This document shows, one piece after another, positions 10,561-23,478 of a stretch of 64,000 nucleotides of DNA (the first letter of the stretch is position 1; the number at the start of each line of letters is the position of its first letter). The notes under the pieces are model-generated. The model made no database searches and was not told the DNA's origin. It saw only the letters and a program-made list of their open reading frames with translations. The translations under genes and the position numbers were made by a program. This stretch comes from Phallusia mammillata (Eukaryota > Chordata > Ascidiacea > Phlebobranchia > Ascidiidae), in the NCBI GenBank assembly GCA_003260075.1, contig QLIY01000469.1:13100-77099 (forward strand), given 5' to 3'.

Positions 10561-12930
10561 TTAGTAATTCCCACGTAGAAGCATCTCTGATATGAGAGGA
10601 GGCATCGTTCCACAAGGGATCTCCATGTTTAACGTCACAACACGCTCAGAACCTGAAATATTGATGTTTTAAATATTATGATATCATGGTAGTACAGAAA
10701 AATACTTTTGGTTGTTAATATGTGTTTCTAACATGACAGTTGCAAAGCTGTAAATGCCATCTGACAAAACAAGTCTTATTACAGCTGTACAGCCATGAAC
10801 TTGCCAAGACATTGTAAAATAAGGTCTTTTTAAGTAAGTTTTTACCGTAAGAAATAAACTTAACTCGAAGTTGTCATAATACGCAAGGCGCCATACCGAA
10901 TCAGCCGATCTCCCAATTATTCCTATATGGCAAGGCACAGGCTGAAAAAATCCACCCTGCGGTGGGATTTAAACCCACGACAGCATCCCAGTAATATATT
11001 CATCTTCGGTTTAAATTCAATACTTTGTCTTAATTTGAATCGAGAAAATTCTTACCTCTCATGCTGATTGTCCGGAGGTCGGCGACTTTCATCAGGAGGC
11101 GTGGAAAGATGAGAGGATCTTTTGGTCTCCTCTGACGTGTGTGAAGTCGTAGAGCTTCCAGAAGAGGATTCTGAATCTCCTCCACTTTTTTCGGCTCCTC
11201 AAGATCCAAGCGATCTGGGATAAAGATGAAGAGAATGCAATGCTGGCTCTAATTTAGTTGAAAGAGTCCTTTTTGGGCAAGAGTGGATCTCACAGTTAAG
11301 TTTGTTAGTTTATAGGGGGGGGGGACATGAAGAGAATGCAATGCTGGCTCTAATTTAGTTGAAAGATTCCTTTTTGGGCAAGAGTGGATCTCACAGTTAA
11401 GTTTGTTAGTTTATATACGCCCAAACCTACTTTAGGCAAATAAGTTTTCTTATTTTGAAGAGGTTTGTATTTAAATCTACTGAAAGTCTATGGCAGCGTC
11501 CCGAAATCTTGCATTGAAACTGCTAAGTGCGTTGTCTCGTGCTACGCGCTTTACAGATGTTCGGAGTAAAAAGGGATATAATCTTGTAATCAAAAAACGA
11601 TGCACCAGAGCTTCTTTGTATCTCATTCCGGTTGGTCCGCCTTTATCACATTGAATTGTATGTTCTGTTCCTTTCAAACATGTCTGTGGGTAACAAGTTT
11701 GTTTGATGGAAGCATTTGACTCAACGAACTAACACAACTGGTTCAAACAACATCACGAAGTCTTAACGCGCCTACCTCACTCTCTAATGTGAATTCCTGT
11801 CACATAACACTTTTAGTAATTGTGTAGCTGCAGCGCGTTTACCATCTATCTACCAATTCAAATTGTGACCTCTACTTTGTCGCGCTTTATAACGTTTCAA
11901 CATTGCGCAGCTACTTCCGGATTGGTGAATGTTTTAGTGCAATTGTGCTGCTACCAGTGGTGAGATTCAATTTTTTTGTCAGCCGGTTCTATCACAAAGT
12001 CATATTTTTCAGCCGGTTCTGTCACAAAAAATCCGTTGACAGTAACCAGTAATGCTAACCGGTTCGCTGATCTCGGGGGGGGGGTCAACAACAGCTTACC
12101 AGGACAGATAATGCAGACGGCAGAAAGCAATCCTATCTCAGTTTCGTCCAGATCCAACCTCGCAAGAGATTTAGCGAAGGAAGGGGGGGGGGGAACCGGT
12201 ACGAACCGGCTGAATTCCACCACTGGCTGCTACGATTTGTTTCACCTAGCGACATCAATTCAACAACAGCTCACCAGGACAGATAATGCAGACGGCAGAA
12301 AGCAACCCAATCTCAGTTTCGTCCAGATCCAACCTCGCAAGAGATTTAGCGAAGGAATAAACAGATTGAGTGATTGGACCGAAACCGCAACTTCGCATCT
12401 CGTGTTCGTTCAAGGTCAAACCGTCCGAGAAGGTCATCGTGTCATGCTCCGTCGAGTAGCGGGAACAAAGACGTAACACCTGCAAGTTCAAGGTCGAAAA
12501 AGGTCAAAGTGGATCAACACTAAAAAGCGGAAACAGCTACATCTCCTGAAATGGCTTCTAACTTTTTTGTAACTACTCGTGATAAAATTGCCAAAGTAGT
12601 GGTTATATTGTAACCTGCCCTGGATGACATAAGTGTAGGCAGTTGCCATAGTTGCACCAATCTAAATGATTGACTTTAGTGGGCATTCTCGTATCAAATA
12701 AGATATCATACTCAGTGACAAAACCTTTGACCTCAAGTTTTACAAGTTTGCTGTTTGCATTTTTGATTTGTAGAGGTTTATGAAGGAACAAACTAATTTA
12801 TATAACGTTGAAAACAATAATCTTGATGCTTGACAAACTTATTTCAGTATAAAGGCTTGTTGGACTGACTTGAAGTTAAGTTTATCAATCTAAACCTTTG
12901 TAAAAAGTTTCACTTAAAAAAACGCTGGAT

Positions 12931-12975
<45 letters not shown>

Positions 12976-15900
12976 ATCGCTCCTTTTTTATTTGGGTCTG
13001 ACTTCATACTCTGCTACATTTGCATAAAAATTTCGGTTTTGGTAAAATCTAATGTTCTGGTCGTCTTATAACACTATAACAGCAACAAACGCACGCAACA
13101 GATGTTGCCATCTTACCAGTACATCCATGCTGGCTGCTTTGATGAGAGTGATTTGGTCAGATATCGTGCATTCGGCGAATCCGGGGATAAGTTTTGCAAA
13201 CTCAACGATCTTCACAATGCATTTGGTTGAACGATCGGAAAACTTCGTCCATAAGTCCATGTTCACTGGTTCGGTGTCCTGGGAGTTTTTCGTCGAATTC
13301 TGGAAACAATTGAATGGTTAATCTGGGTGTTAGGACAGGTTAACGTGTTGAGTACCTATATCTGTTTGGGTATAAGTTTCATAGTTGACACATTTATTGT
13401 GAAAATTGCATTTTCCTACAAAACGCGTTCTTGTGTTTTCGAGCCCCGTCGGTATAACACTTTCAATGGACCTGAGGTACTGTGACAATTTAAGTTAAGT
13501 TTATCATGGGTCGCTTCCTACTCTGTTGGTTGGTGTATTGCAAAGTTTTTTTTCGGTCAGAAATACAAGCCCTAATGTGCTGAAATTTTAAACATCTGTT
13601 TGTAGTGGGTTTTGTTTCTTATGAGGAACGCCACCTTTCTAGTTTCCTACAGTAAAAAACTTTCTTATTTACAATCTACCAACACATTTCTCCACAAACC
13701 CACCAATCTGAATGTGTTGATATCTTTAAGACTCGGTGACGTAGTGGTGTGAGCTTCTGACAAAACTTGAATAAACTCGTTCAAATGTTCAGGAATCGGC
13801 TCGGGTGTGTATAGCTCCATCTTGTGGACGGGTACCTGCTGTTTTTCCTTTCCTCTCTTCTTGCGACGGTCATTGCGCACAGCTGGGTAGAAAATTTGAT
13901 TTGGTTAAGTAAATTCCTAAAGGTTTTTGGCAAAGTTGTGCATTGTGATGCTTTGTCTTATGGAGGTAAAACATTTTGATATGTTTCTATTGGTTTGTTT
14001 TCAATTTCATGCTTTGTGGTCAAAAACAAGTTTATTTTAGCTAAGGTAGACAAACAATCATTACAGATCAGTCCGAAAGCGTTTAAGCACCACAGCATAA
14101 GGCGTCATATGTATACACTGAGTCAAGCAAATTAAAATTTGTTCATTTTAATTCCACTTTAAAATGTCATATTACAGTTTTGGCCACTTTTGAATATTGT
14201 TTTCGATCTACCCCACTAAAACCCCATGTCAGATTGCCAGTTTCAACTTCTAAATCGAAACATTTCTTACATTCTCTGAGCATTCCGACAGCCAGGCATT
14301 TCTGCAGCCGACAAAACTGGCATCGACTCCGGTTCGATTTGTTGATGAAACAGTTGCTCTCCCTCGGGCATTGGTACTGGACGTTCTTCTGAACACTGCG
14401 GCGAAAAAATCCCTGAAAACAAACGACAACATTTAAGATTTCTAATCTTTCCATTCAAAACATTAAGTTGATCAAGTTAAAATGTGTTGAACGGTTAGAT
14501 AAATTCCGTAAACAAAGCCGTAAACGGCGATAAAAAGGTATTTTATTGATACGGAAACGAAACAAACACAAAAACACGTTTTTTGGCAGGTATGAAATTG
14601 CCTTATACAAGAAAAATTCGAATTAAAAAATACTTTTTGTAACGTACATTGGACTAAAATCCGTATGTTAAGCAATTTTGTGGAAGCTAGTTTGCAAAAA
14701 GTCTCGCAATTTTAATCCTTGTATTGTATTTACGGCATACAAGCTCACTGACATAACAAACATGATTTTTAACACGATATTTCGCAAATATCATGCTAGT
14801 TTTAACCGCATGGTGGTGTGCTAACACAGGTTTAACCCCGGGTCATGTACCGCTGTGGATGGTGTAAAAGGTTCAACGCCGGGTCATGTACCTCTGTGAG
14901 TGGTGTAAAAGGTTTAACCCCGGGTCATGTACCGCTGTGGATGGTGTAAAAGGTTTAACCCCGGGTCATGTACCTCTGTGGGTGGTGTAAAAGGTTTAAC
15001 CCCGGGTCATGTACCGCTGTGGATGGTGTAAAAGGTTCAACCCCGGGTCATGTACCTCTGTGGGTGGTGTAAAAGGTTAACCCCGGGTCATGTACCGCTG
15101 TGGATGGTGTTAAAGGTTCAACCCCGGGTCATGTACCTCTGTGGGTGGTGTAAAAGGTTTAACCCCGGGTCATGTACCGCTGTGGGTGGTGTAAAAGGTT
15201 CAGCTTCCGCTTCATGTTGATTACCAAGATAAAGAGTCTCAAAACCTCAGTTTAAGAATGCAGCGCCAAAGCTGATATACATCGGTGTGCAATTCAGTTT
15301 TAATAAGTTCATCAAACTATGTATGTTTATTTTTAAGTTTGGAAATTGCGTGTGCTGTGCGTTTTGTCAGCAAGTTAAGAAGCATGTAATCCCAAACCGT
15401 GGAAAGTAATATCAGAGCGCAATCACTTTCTAGTTGCTTTGTGGTTTCGCGTATAAAATGTTTCGTGTTTTAGGTTCAACACAACCTTTCAGTAGTTGAC
15501 AGTCATGTAAGGGATAGCAAGGTCAGACAGAGGTCGTTGAGAGCTGAGGTCGGTTTGACCTTGAGATGGCCTTGTGCGCAGAGCGCTGTCACCTGTTGCC
15601 GATTCAAATGTTGTAAACACTTAACAACTGAATTCCACCGCTGGGTTGCAATAAAAACTTTAACCAAATGAATTTTGTTTTTCTCTTAATCGCCTCATTA
15701 CGTCATTCCCTCACACGTCATCAACCACGTGACCCGGTTGTCAGTGGCCACCAAGGGTTTGTTTGAAGTTGAAACTTTTTGCTGATTTGAGATTTTATCT
15801 GCCCGGGATCTTGTACTTGAGACAGTTTGTGGCAAAGAAAACTAAATTTGTTCGTGGTTCAGACATAATGGCCACAAGGCGGTCTGTGTTTCCACGAAAA

Positions 15901-18900
15901 TTGGTTTTTGAGGTATTTCTGAAATGTTTTGGAAGCTCGCGTGACACTGAAAGCACTGATCGCATTTCTTTGCACCTGAAAATTCGTTTAAATACAGAAC
16001 AGTAAGAAAATTAAAATATATAGGCCTTCTCTCATACCAGTGGTACTGAGTAACAAGAAAATTTCTTTAAAAAACGATTTTTGGCAATTTTAATGCAACG
16101 TATAAACAGCCGTTTCTGCAATTTGCCACGATTGCAAGGCAAGTAAAAATCTCTCCCTCCCAAACAGGGTTAGTTCAGTGCCTTGCCACAATAAATCGGG
16201 TATTTACAGCGAGCAAGTGGTTTTGTGAATTCAAACCTTCAATATTTCTATTCAAATTAAGGTAACTCGAGTGATCACTGCGAAGTAATAAGAAATTGAA
16301 TAAAGTCAGCATGCAATTTTATTACCACTTTACTGGCGCCCAACTAAAATTTATTGTTTTATTTTCACTCTGTTTCACGACCACAGGTCGGGTGAAAGCG
16401 AAATTGCTGGAAATTGAAAAGGAGTTTATCGCTTGTTTTCTGAACCTTCCGTGCCCTTCCAATCTTCGTTTTAATCTTAACTCGCACGGGAATTTAATTT
16501 AAAACAGGGAAAGTTTTATTGGAAATCTAATCTAGTCTACGCATTTTGAAATGTGCCAAATCTTGTAAAAGGAAATTGTTTTACAAATTGTGGTTTTGCC
16601 AATCTGCAACCAAATTAAATTTTATTTTGTTGAATAAGTTGACGTAAACCTTTTAATTTTTGACATTACTCACCACTGTGACAGTACCATGTAAACAATA
16701 AAGTTAAAGGTTTTCATTGGACACATATTATTGTCGCAAATTGAGGTTTCGAAAGTTTTAAATAAAACCGCGTTGCAAACCATAAAAAAATGGCTGATAC
16801 AAAATCGTAACTTCCAGAGAGTTTGAAAATAGTGAATATGTTTACTTGAACAGATTTTTTGGGGGGGGGGGTATTTTGTCGCAAATTGAGGTTTCGAAAG
16901 TTTTAAATAAAACCGTGTTGCAAACCATAAAAAAATGGCTGATACAAAATCGTAACTGCCAGAGAGTTTGAAAATAGTGAATATGTTTACTTGAACAGAT
17001 TTTTTGTTCTTATGGTCAGTACAAAATGTTAAGAGTGGTTTGACATTACCTTGTATGGACACGGTGCATTACGTCACCCGAACCACAAATTTGTTTGACT
17101 TTTTCGACCACTAAACCCACTTTCAAGTTTAAGTCTAAGTTCTTCTTTAGGCAAAATAAGATAGTGCCATTCCTAGGCATACAACATGTTTTTTCGTTTC
17201 GTTTAGCCGGATGATTTTTTTATATTTGCCGTTTCAGTTAAAAAGGAAAGTCTATAAATAACTATGTCTGGCAAAAAATATCGTAAAAAATCTTAAGCCT
17301 TTCTGGTGTTCTTCTACAATTTTCATGAGGCCAGCCAACATACATAATCCCATTATTGTTAATAACTTCGTATTAAAGACAAATTTGTTAAATATGCAAC
17401 CTGGTGGACGAAACACTTTTTCGGTATTTTCTATGTATAATTCCACCACAGTGAATTTCGCACATTACCTTGCATCCCTCACATGAAGACACACCATAGT
17501 GATAACCCGACGATCTGTCTCCACAAACACAACACGGCTTGTAGACACGCGGTGGCAGCGGTGAGTCCGGTGACGTCACGCATCCCACTGCCTCGTAATC
17601 AGAAGTCGTTCCGCTCGAGCAGATACTGCCTCCGTCCGATTGTGACGCTGCACATAACATTATGACGTCATAAGCTGGTTGTCAAAACATAATGCTGTGT
17701 TCTATCGATTACGTCATTTTGTGGAAAGCAAAAATTTAAATTCCAGTGACGTAATTCTGGTTCACTCCAAGGTTACTAAAGAAACCAAATGAGGTTGTTT
17801 GCATCCATTCAATGCTTGTGTGACATAACAATGCCCCTGAATGGCGTTTCACTGAAAAGAACAAGTCGTTTGTTAAATGGAAGGTTCAGTTCGCGTAACG
17901 AAGCGTGCACTTCCTTTAATTTATGATTTGCACTCGTCACTACAATGTCATGTAAAGGTCACTTGGCTTAATCCGGATCTTTGCAGACAAGTGACGTAGT
18001 AAATGTCTCCATATTACCCGCCAGCAATATTGTAATGCCGAGTATCAATGCAAACACTGACATGTTATTGACATGATATAGCCTGTGTCCTCAGTTTAAA
18101 CTGCAGTTTATGAATACAGAAACCTAAACGCGGTTTGTTGACATAAACTTTGGTTGCATTGTCACAGCTTTGTTTTACGCATGTTTGCGTTTATTGTGGG
18201 TCGATCATATGAAGTAATAGCTGGACCAGGCGCTTGTTTGTTCTCATATTTTGTAATGCAAATGGTTAGTGATATTCGAATTTGTAAATTGCTCCAGCCA
18301 AAAACATACCACTGAATGATTCTTTGCTTTTAAACTTAAGCATTTTCACAACAAACTCATGATGATTATTTGTGTTTATCGACATTGGACAATTGGTAAG
18401 GTTATTATCAAACTACAACAATGTATGGTATGTCAAGGTTATGATTTTTTGGTATAACCAACTCTTTTCTGTGTAAGATTTATACAGAACTGTGTTGACG
18501 TCAACTTCCACGACGATACGCTGCCATTAACCATGTCCTAGTTATACGACAGGATGCAGTACATTCAATATGCCCTTGGGCAAAGCATACCGGAGCTTTG
18601 ACCCCGCTCAAGTTCGCATTGTGTTGTGGCTTCGAAGATAAAACTAACAGCACCAAACAGTTTAAGTTTTCTCTAAACACAAGTTATCTACCGTTTCCAA
18701 TATAGAATATTTTGAATACAGGTCAGTACTTTGTCAAATCGTTTTAAACAAAACCAAGTACACGAAATTTTTAAAACAACAAACAAAAACTCACATGAGA
18801 AATGTTTTCCGAAATCGAGTGCGAAACTTCCGGTCACATGGGTTCCGAACCTGTCAAGGTCAACGTAGGTCACGTGATGGGTGTGCGGTGACGTCATCGC

Positions 18901-19609
18901 GTGTTGTTTGGGGGGCGATCGACAGGGGGCGCCCTGCTGCGGAAACAAGTGATCGGGTCGTGTTAGTCGATGTCCGCCCGTTGAACCGAACACGTGCGCT
19001 GATACGATTGTTGTTAATCCGAATCGCGAGGGACGACAGGTCATTGTTTGTGTTCAACTTTAGGCGAACTGATTGTTTTGTGTCAGTTTAAGTTGCGTGG
19101 GTTCATATTGGTTTCAGTTTAATTCACAACTCTACACACTTGTAACTATATTCGGATGTTACGAACTTGATTGTTTTGGGTTTCGGTTTGTCCCGCAACA
19201 CAGTTGTCTGATCTCGTTGTAACAAATATTTATATATTTCGCCCCGAAAACACGAAAGCGCTATTAGACTACATAATATCTTGTAAAATCTATTGCAATT
19301 GTTTATAAAAAATTGGGAACACACAAACTTAAAGAGCGACCTAACTAAAAGAAATTTGATTATATCCAATGGCATTAAACATTGCCATTACTTCGCCGTT
19401 AATGACAATATTTGTGGAAACCTTTGTTTAAAAGACGTTTTTAAAAATATCAGACAACACATAAAGCGGGCAAATGTCAAACAAGTGAAAGTAAGCGTAC
19501 ATCTTAACAGAATCGAATCTGTACTCACCAAGTCACAGTAAACAATAGCTGGTGAACTGGATGTGGAGTAATGTTTGAAATGTTGTTGGTCAGAAATTAT
19601 GCATTCCAT
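10561..19609 (-). CDS. RAR: Retinoic acid receptor
   Basis: Ligand-activated nuclear receptor that binds retinoic-acid response elements with RXR. Coding exons in order: 19529-19609, 18795-18936, 17469-17647, 14271-14412, 13704-13882, 13117-13299, 12275-12479, 11056-11214, 10561-10652. Every splice is GT-AG with agreeing phase, giving 453 residues (human RARA 462). The DNA-binding domain is split after CEGCK, with [10 protein letters not shown] in the next exon. The P-box EGCKG is intact, and [14 protein letters not shown] is the second finger end. Ligand domain: [15 protein letters not shown], then LRLCSRYS (carboxylate-binding Arg) and MTFSDGLTL (Ser), ending in the AF-2 helix PPLISEMLL. 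The first exon extends open to an acceptor at 19633, so an upstream or alternative start is possible. A second, allelic copy of part of exon 12275-12479 at 12085-12182 is an artefact. Confidence 0.95.
11222..11415. repeat. Allelic duplication with G-run in a RAR intron
   Basis: About 93 bp is repeated on both sides of ten G at 11315-11324, with one or two SNPs. Intronic, just upstream (in coding direction) of exon 11056-11214. Confidence 0.75.
11823..11947. repeat. Dispersed ~125-bp repeat, copy 1
   Basis: Begins near TGTAGCTGCAGCGC and ends near GTTTTAGTGCAATTGTG. It includes TAACGTTTCAACATTGCGCAGCTA. A diverged copy lies at 58725-58847 in the same orientation. The two ends are partly inverted (TAGCTGC...GCAGCTA), suggesting a miniature element. 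Family unknown to me. Confidence 0.55.
11955..12225 (+). mobile_element. hAT miniature element (family B) with a foreign insert
   Basis: Ends CAGTGGTGAGATTCAA and TGAATTCCACCACTG, flanked by perfect 8-bp target duplications GCTGCTAC (11947-11954 and 12226-12233). The interior matches other copies (24880, 25390, 35204) until 12074. Then ten G, a 98-bp copy of RAR exon 7, eleven G, and the element resumes at 12194. About 27 bp of normal element is missing there, so the insert fills an unresolved gap. Confidence 0.85.
12085..12182 (-). pseudogene. Stray copy of part of RAR ligand-domain exon
   Basis: Encodes [18 protein letters not shown] and the following CIICP with the donor region, matching 12275-12370 with SNPs. 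Bounded on both sides by G-runs and sitting inside an hAT element, it is a misplaced allelic contig, not an extra exon. Confidence 0.8.
12931..12974. other. 44-G run, probable gap placeholder
   Basis: Forty-four consecutive G in the RAR intron between exons 12275-12479 and 13117-13299. The flanks do not resemble each other. Best read as an unresolved gap. Confidence 0.7.
14830..15201. repeat. 41-bp minisatellite carrying DR5 RARE motifs (RAR intron)
   Basis: Nine units of 40-41 bp, marked by GGGTCA at 14840, 14881, 14922, 14963, 15004, 15045, 15085, 15126 and 15167. Two unit types (CCGCTGTGGATGG and CCTCTGTGGGTGG) alternate, giving an 82-bp higher-order period. Three junctions read GGTTCA-N5-GGGTCA, a full-consensus direct repeat with 5-bp spacing: 14870-14886, 15034-15050 and 15115-15131. 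The other junctions mostly carry GGTTTA, one mismatch away. It sits in the RAR intron between the two DNA-binding-domain exons. Confidence 0.9.
15520..15536 (+). promoter_or_regulatory. Possible single DR5 element, one mismatch
   Basis: AGGTCA-GACAG-AGGTCG, a direct repeat spaced by 5 with one mismatch in the second half-site. It is in the same RAR intron, about 320 bp from the minisatellite. Short enough to arise by chance. Confidence 0.3.
16735..17005. repeat. Allelic duplication with G-run in a RAR intron
   Basis: About 125 bp repeated around eleven G at 16861-16871. The copies differ by single bases. Non-coding. Confidence 0.75.
18857..18872 (+). promoter_or_regulatory. Perfect DR4 half-site pair inside RAR coding exon 2
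   Basis: AGGTCA-ACGT-AGGTCA on the plus strand, running straight into a CACGTG E-box (18871-18876). It lies within coding exon 18795-18936, so codon constraint could explain it. No functional evidence in the sequence. Confidence 0.3.
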
Positions 19610-19633
19610 TGTTTGATAACCAGACCAAATTTG

Positions 19634-22600
19634 CTGCGTTAAAATAAACCAGAAAAACAAAATAAAATTGAGTTAGTATGCAAACGTAGATGAGATTTTC
19701 AACGAATATTTTGGAATATAGGGGTGATGCCAATTAGGCCAATTGTAAACTTTATTTACCTAGAACTGACTGATTCTGTTTTCCAACAGTTTCAGCACAC
19801 AAAGGTTCAACTGCTTTACGTCAACATTTCATTATTACGGACAAAAATCAATACTTAATAATTCGTTCTAACACGTAATTTACGCTTTTGCATTGCATTG
19901 CAAATTTCGTGTTTTCGGATTAGACACAATGTCTTGAAAAACAAATTGGACAATAGTCACAAACCACCCTAAGCGATCAATACAAATTAAAACCTCAAAG
20001 TTCTGATCCCAAAACACATTAACGCCACTTTTTCACAGTTTTTTGTCTGCTGCAAGCCAATATTTTTAACACATAAAACGTCCACAAAACTGACACAAAA
20101 CACGAAATCGAAAATCTGTTCCGGAGAAAAAACTGCCTCTGAATCTTTGTAACCAAATAACACTCAACCTTTCATCTCCCCAAAAAAATTGTTGAGTTCC
20201 TTATCTTATCCTGCGCAACATCGGGTCTGTCATAACATGACTAAGACCGTGCACTTCAACTATAAAATGTACCACCTCCGCACCAGACTTCTACAGACTG
20301 CGTAGGGGGATATATTCTGCCTGAGACGACCTCGCTATCGCACAATAAGATCGGCGTCGGACAGGATGAAAGACCTGACTTTTCCGTTTCGAAATATCGA
20401 TGTTATGAGGCGAATGTCAAGTGTGATCTGTTTCAGATATGACTTGAGATACAAATGGCAGAAAACAAGATACAATCGCGTTAAAACTATGACTTTCAAT
20501 CCAAGTTTTGTTACTTACATCTATTTGTACAATAAACGAATTAAATTTTACGTAAGTACCCCCTTCAAAATCGTAAAGTCTCTGCAGCGCAATTTAGAGG
20601 AATCATAAGAAAATATGTTGCAGCCTGAACGACACATTTATTATAAAAAGCATGTTTCACTATGTATAATTAACGCACTTCTAATTAAACGACAGTTACA
20701 ATAGCCGAGTAAATCCGCAATTAAAATCTATGGGGTTTACACATTGGGAAAGTACCACGCTATTGTTTGTCATAATTGCTTGACACGCAAACTTTTGAAT
20801 CACCACAACAATCTTTTTCAGGCCTAAAATTTACAGTAGCATCCCTAAATTATAAACATTTTTGACTTTGAACATTTGATAACAATGACAAAATCTTTTG
20901 AAAAACGGCTCATGTCTAAGGAGACATATAATATACATCCACAAACACAACAAGTCTATTTCACAAAACATGAACATAACACAGCAATACCATACATTGT
21001 CCCACTAAAACACTTTTGAACAAAACTAATGTTGCATTGCACCTGCGGCTGCAAGACTTAACTAACATAAAAATCCTCCAGTTTTCGGTTTTATTCCAAA
21101 TTTTTACACCGAACCAAGTTTCAGGCGTGGGCTAAAAGCCTAAAAGGTCCTGAACTGCAGAAACATGTAATTTTGAAGCCAGAAAAATCCCCTCATAGAG
21201 TTCGTGCGGTAGATCAGCGCGAACTGCCAGTGACAGTGTGTAACCTCAGGCTGACACACAGGAAGCATAAAATCTGTCCCCTTAACACCGCACTGCAACA
21301 CTGACAACAAAACCCTGAACTAAAACCAGCACCTACTGCAGTCAGTTGTTAAGACTACACAACAAATTGTCTCTTTGATTTCAGGATAAACAAACGGTAC
21401 AAGCGTGGTTTACAGCAGTCTGGCTGTTGTTTCACTGACGCTGTAAACTTTGGTTCACCCCGGTTCCGCGATGCGAAAGTGGTGTGACCTTTCTGCGACC
21501 GCCGCGCTGGCCGGAGCATCAATCATTCAAATGATTTGTGCACGTAGGTAGCACTTCAGCTCAGTTGTGACTGTAGTATGTACATGGTGCTCTTAAACGT
21601 ACAACTACTTGCCTTCTGTACATTGCCCTTCTACGTGATATTTATTTAAATTTAAATGATGAACTGCTGGCAGCTTTCACCTTTTTGTGTACATTCAACA
21701 TAATTTTTCCTTTCCAATGTGTATACTTAAAACATAGTGTTAAAACTCGTTAAAGTGTAGAACAACATATAGTAGACTTGGCTTTACAGCGAAAAGTACA
21801 CAATGGGAAGCCCGAAACGCAAATATTTTATGTTTAACAAATAAATACGGCTTGATGAGTTCTTCTCGTAACAAAGTACCTAACCCGCAAATTTCCGGGA
21901 AAAATAGGATATTATGACGCACGAAGTATGGTATTGTGACTCATAAACGACAATGGACCTTGCAGTTGTTTGTTGCTGTAACCTCTAAGTCACCTTGACG
22001 TATAACCTTGTGGAATTTGTGCGGTGATGACCGTAAGTGTGGAGACTTTGCCGGGATTTGCAAGGTCACCTTAAGGACAACAGCTGGAAAAGTTGGCTGC
22101 ACCGGAACTGATTACATACTGTGATAGTTTCGCTGAACTGTGAGGCTAAAATCGTGTTGAACAAGTTTAGTAACCGGGTTCGCCGAAAGTTGAGTGCTAA
22201 TGTGACTCGTGGGTTGGTACGGGAAAAGTATTTTGCATCAATTAGTGCGTACTTAGCTGTGGAGAGCTTATCTAATTAGTCTGTTTGACCTGGTAGACCT
22301 CTTAGTGAACTTACAGAGCCATGACTAGTTTGGCATCTCTTCGATTGCTATGATCAATTTCCTCAGTATTTATGTAAATCTTTTGTAGAATTTTGTTGAA
22401 AAGACGTCATTATGAACATAATTTAAATATAGTAATGCCAAAAGGTCATGATTTATTTTGAAGTAGTTTTTTGCATATTTTTGGTTGGGCATAATTTGGA
22501 CAACTTTCAAAATTACGAAACAAAAACGACAACAGCCATTTGCGTGGGTTTAAATTGATTGTAAAGATCTCCAACAATATAATTTGCTCTTAACTAGCAA

Positions 22601-23478
22601 GTTTATGTGCTGCAATTTACAGAGAGTGACGTAATTTTAGCTGGCGTCACAGCATGTTATGAAAGAAAACACTCGACCGTTCGTATATATTTATTACCCG
22701 TTGTAAATTCAACGTAATTGCAGCTCGCTGTCTGGCCTGCTGGTTTGTGGTGATGTATTAAATTGAAGTGCCAAAGTGTTTCTGACAGTAACTGGTACTG
22801 CAATTCGTTGAGTTTTTGTAAAATTCTTTCATGTTGTTTGTCTTATGTCACATGAAGTTTGATATATGAAAATGTCGGAGCTTAAATTGGAGGCATGTGG
22901 TGCACAACCGTACGTTTAGTTAGATGTTCGCATATAACTGAAGGAATTTTCATTTAGACCAGTGGTTCTCAACCTTTCGTGGACCATGCCCCCCCTTCAT
23001 GTAAGCCTGTAAGACCATGGTTGAGAACCACCGATTTAGACATTGAAGGAACTTTCATTTAGTAGACGCATGTGCGGCCGCCAGTGAAATTAGAACCAAA
23101 AAAGTGTTTGTAAACCTACTTTGGTACATTTCGCTACAGCAAAGTCACACCGTTACAACCCCCCATTTTTTAAATTTTACACACTGACAATAAACAATCG
23201 TTCTTTTTGAAAATCGCCACGTTGGCGTTGGTCGTGACTTCCACGTTTATTACGAAACAATGGCGATGCTAGAATCAACAAAAACAGCCAGAAACGAACA
23301 AAGTGCCTCGAAACTCGAGTAAGGCACAAACAAATTCTCGCAAGAAACAACCGCCAGATAATGATCGCACTTAATGGTTATAAAACTTAGTTGCTGCGAT
23401 GCCTAACGGCACAGTTTACCCGTTTTACGGCAAAACAACTGGGTTCGTAAGGGATTCCCCAGGAGCCCCATGGGCCTG
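19634..23478. other. RAR upstream region / CASC3 3' flank
   Basis: About 3.8 kb with no convincing gene. It should hold the RAR promoter and any untranslated first exons. A plus-strand TATAAAA-like site near 20261 precedes an 80-codon frame at 20366-20608 that resembles nothing I know; I do not call it. A small hAT element lies at 22960-23033. Confidence 0.4.
22960..23033. mobile_element. Minimal 74-bp hAT element (family C)
   Basis: Inverted ends CAGTGGTTCTCAACC and GGTTGAGAACCACCG with perfect 8-bp target duplications ATTTAGAC at 22952-22959 and 23034-23041. Almost nothing but the two termini remains. Confidence 0.85.

Noticed and set aside
20366..20608. 80-codon frame downstream of a TATA-like box
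   Set aside because: No family resemblance, low complexity of evidence, and it lies in the expected RAR promoter region; may be chance.
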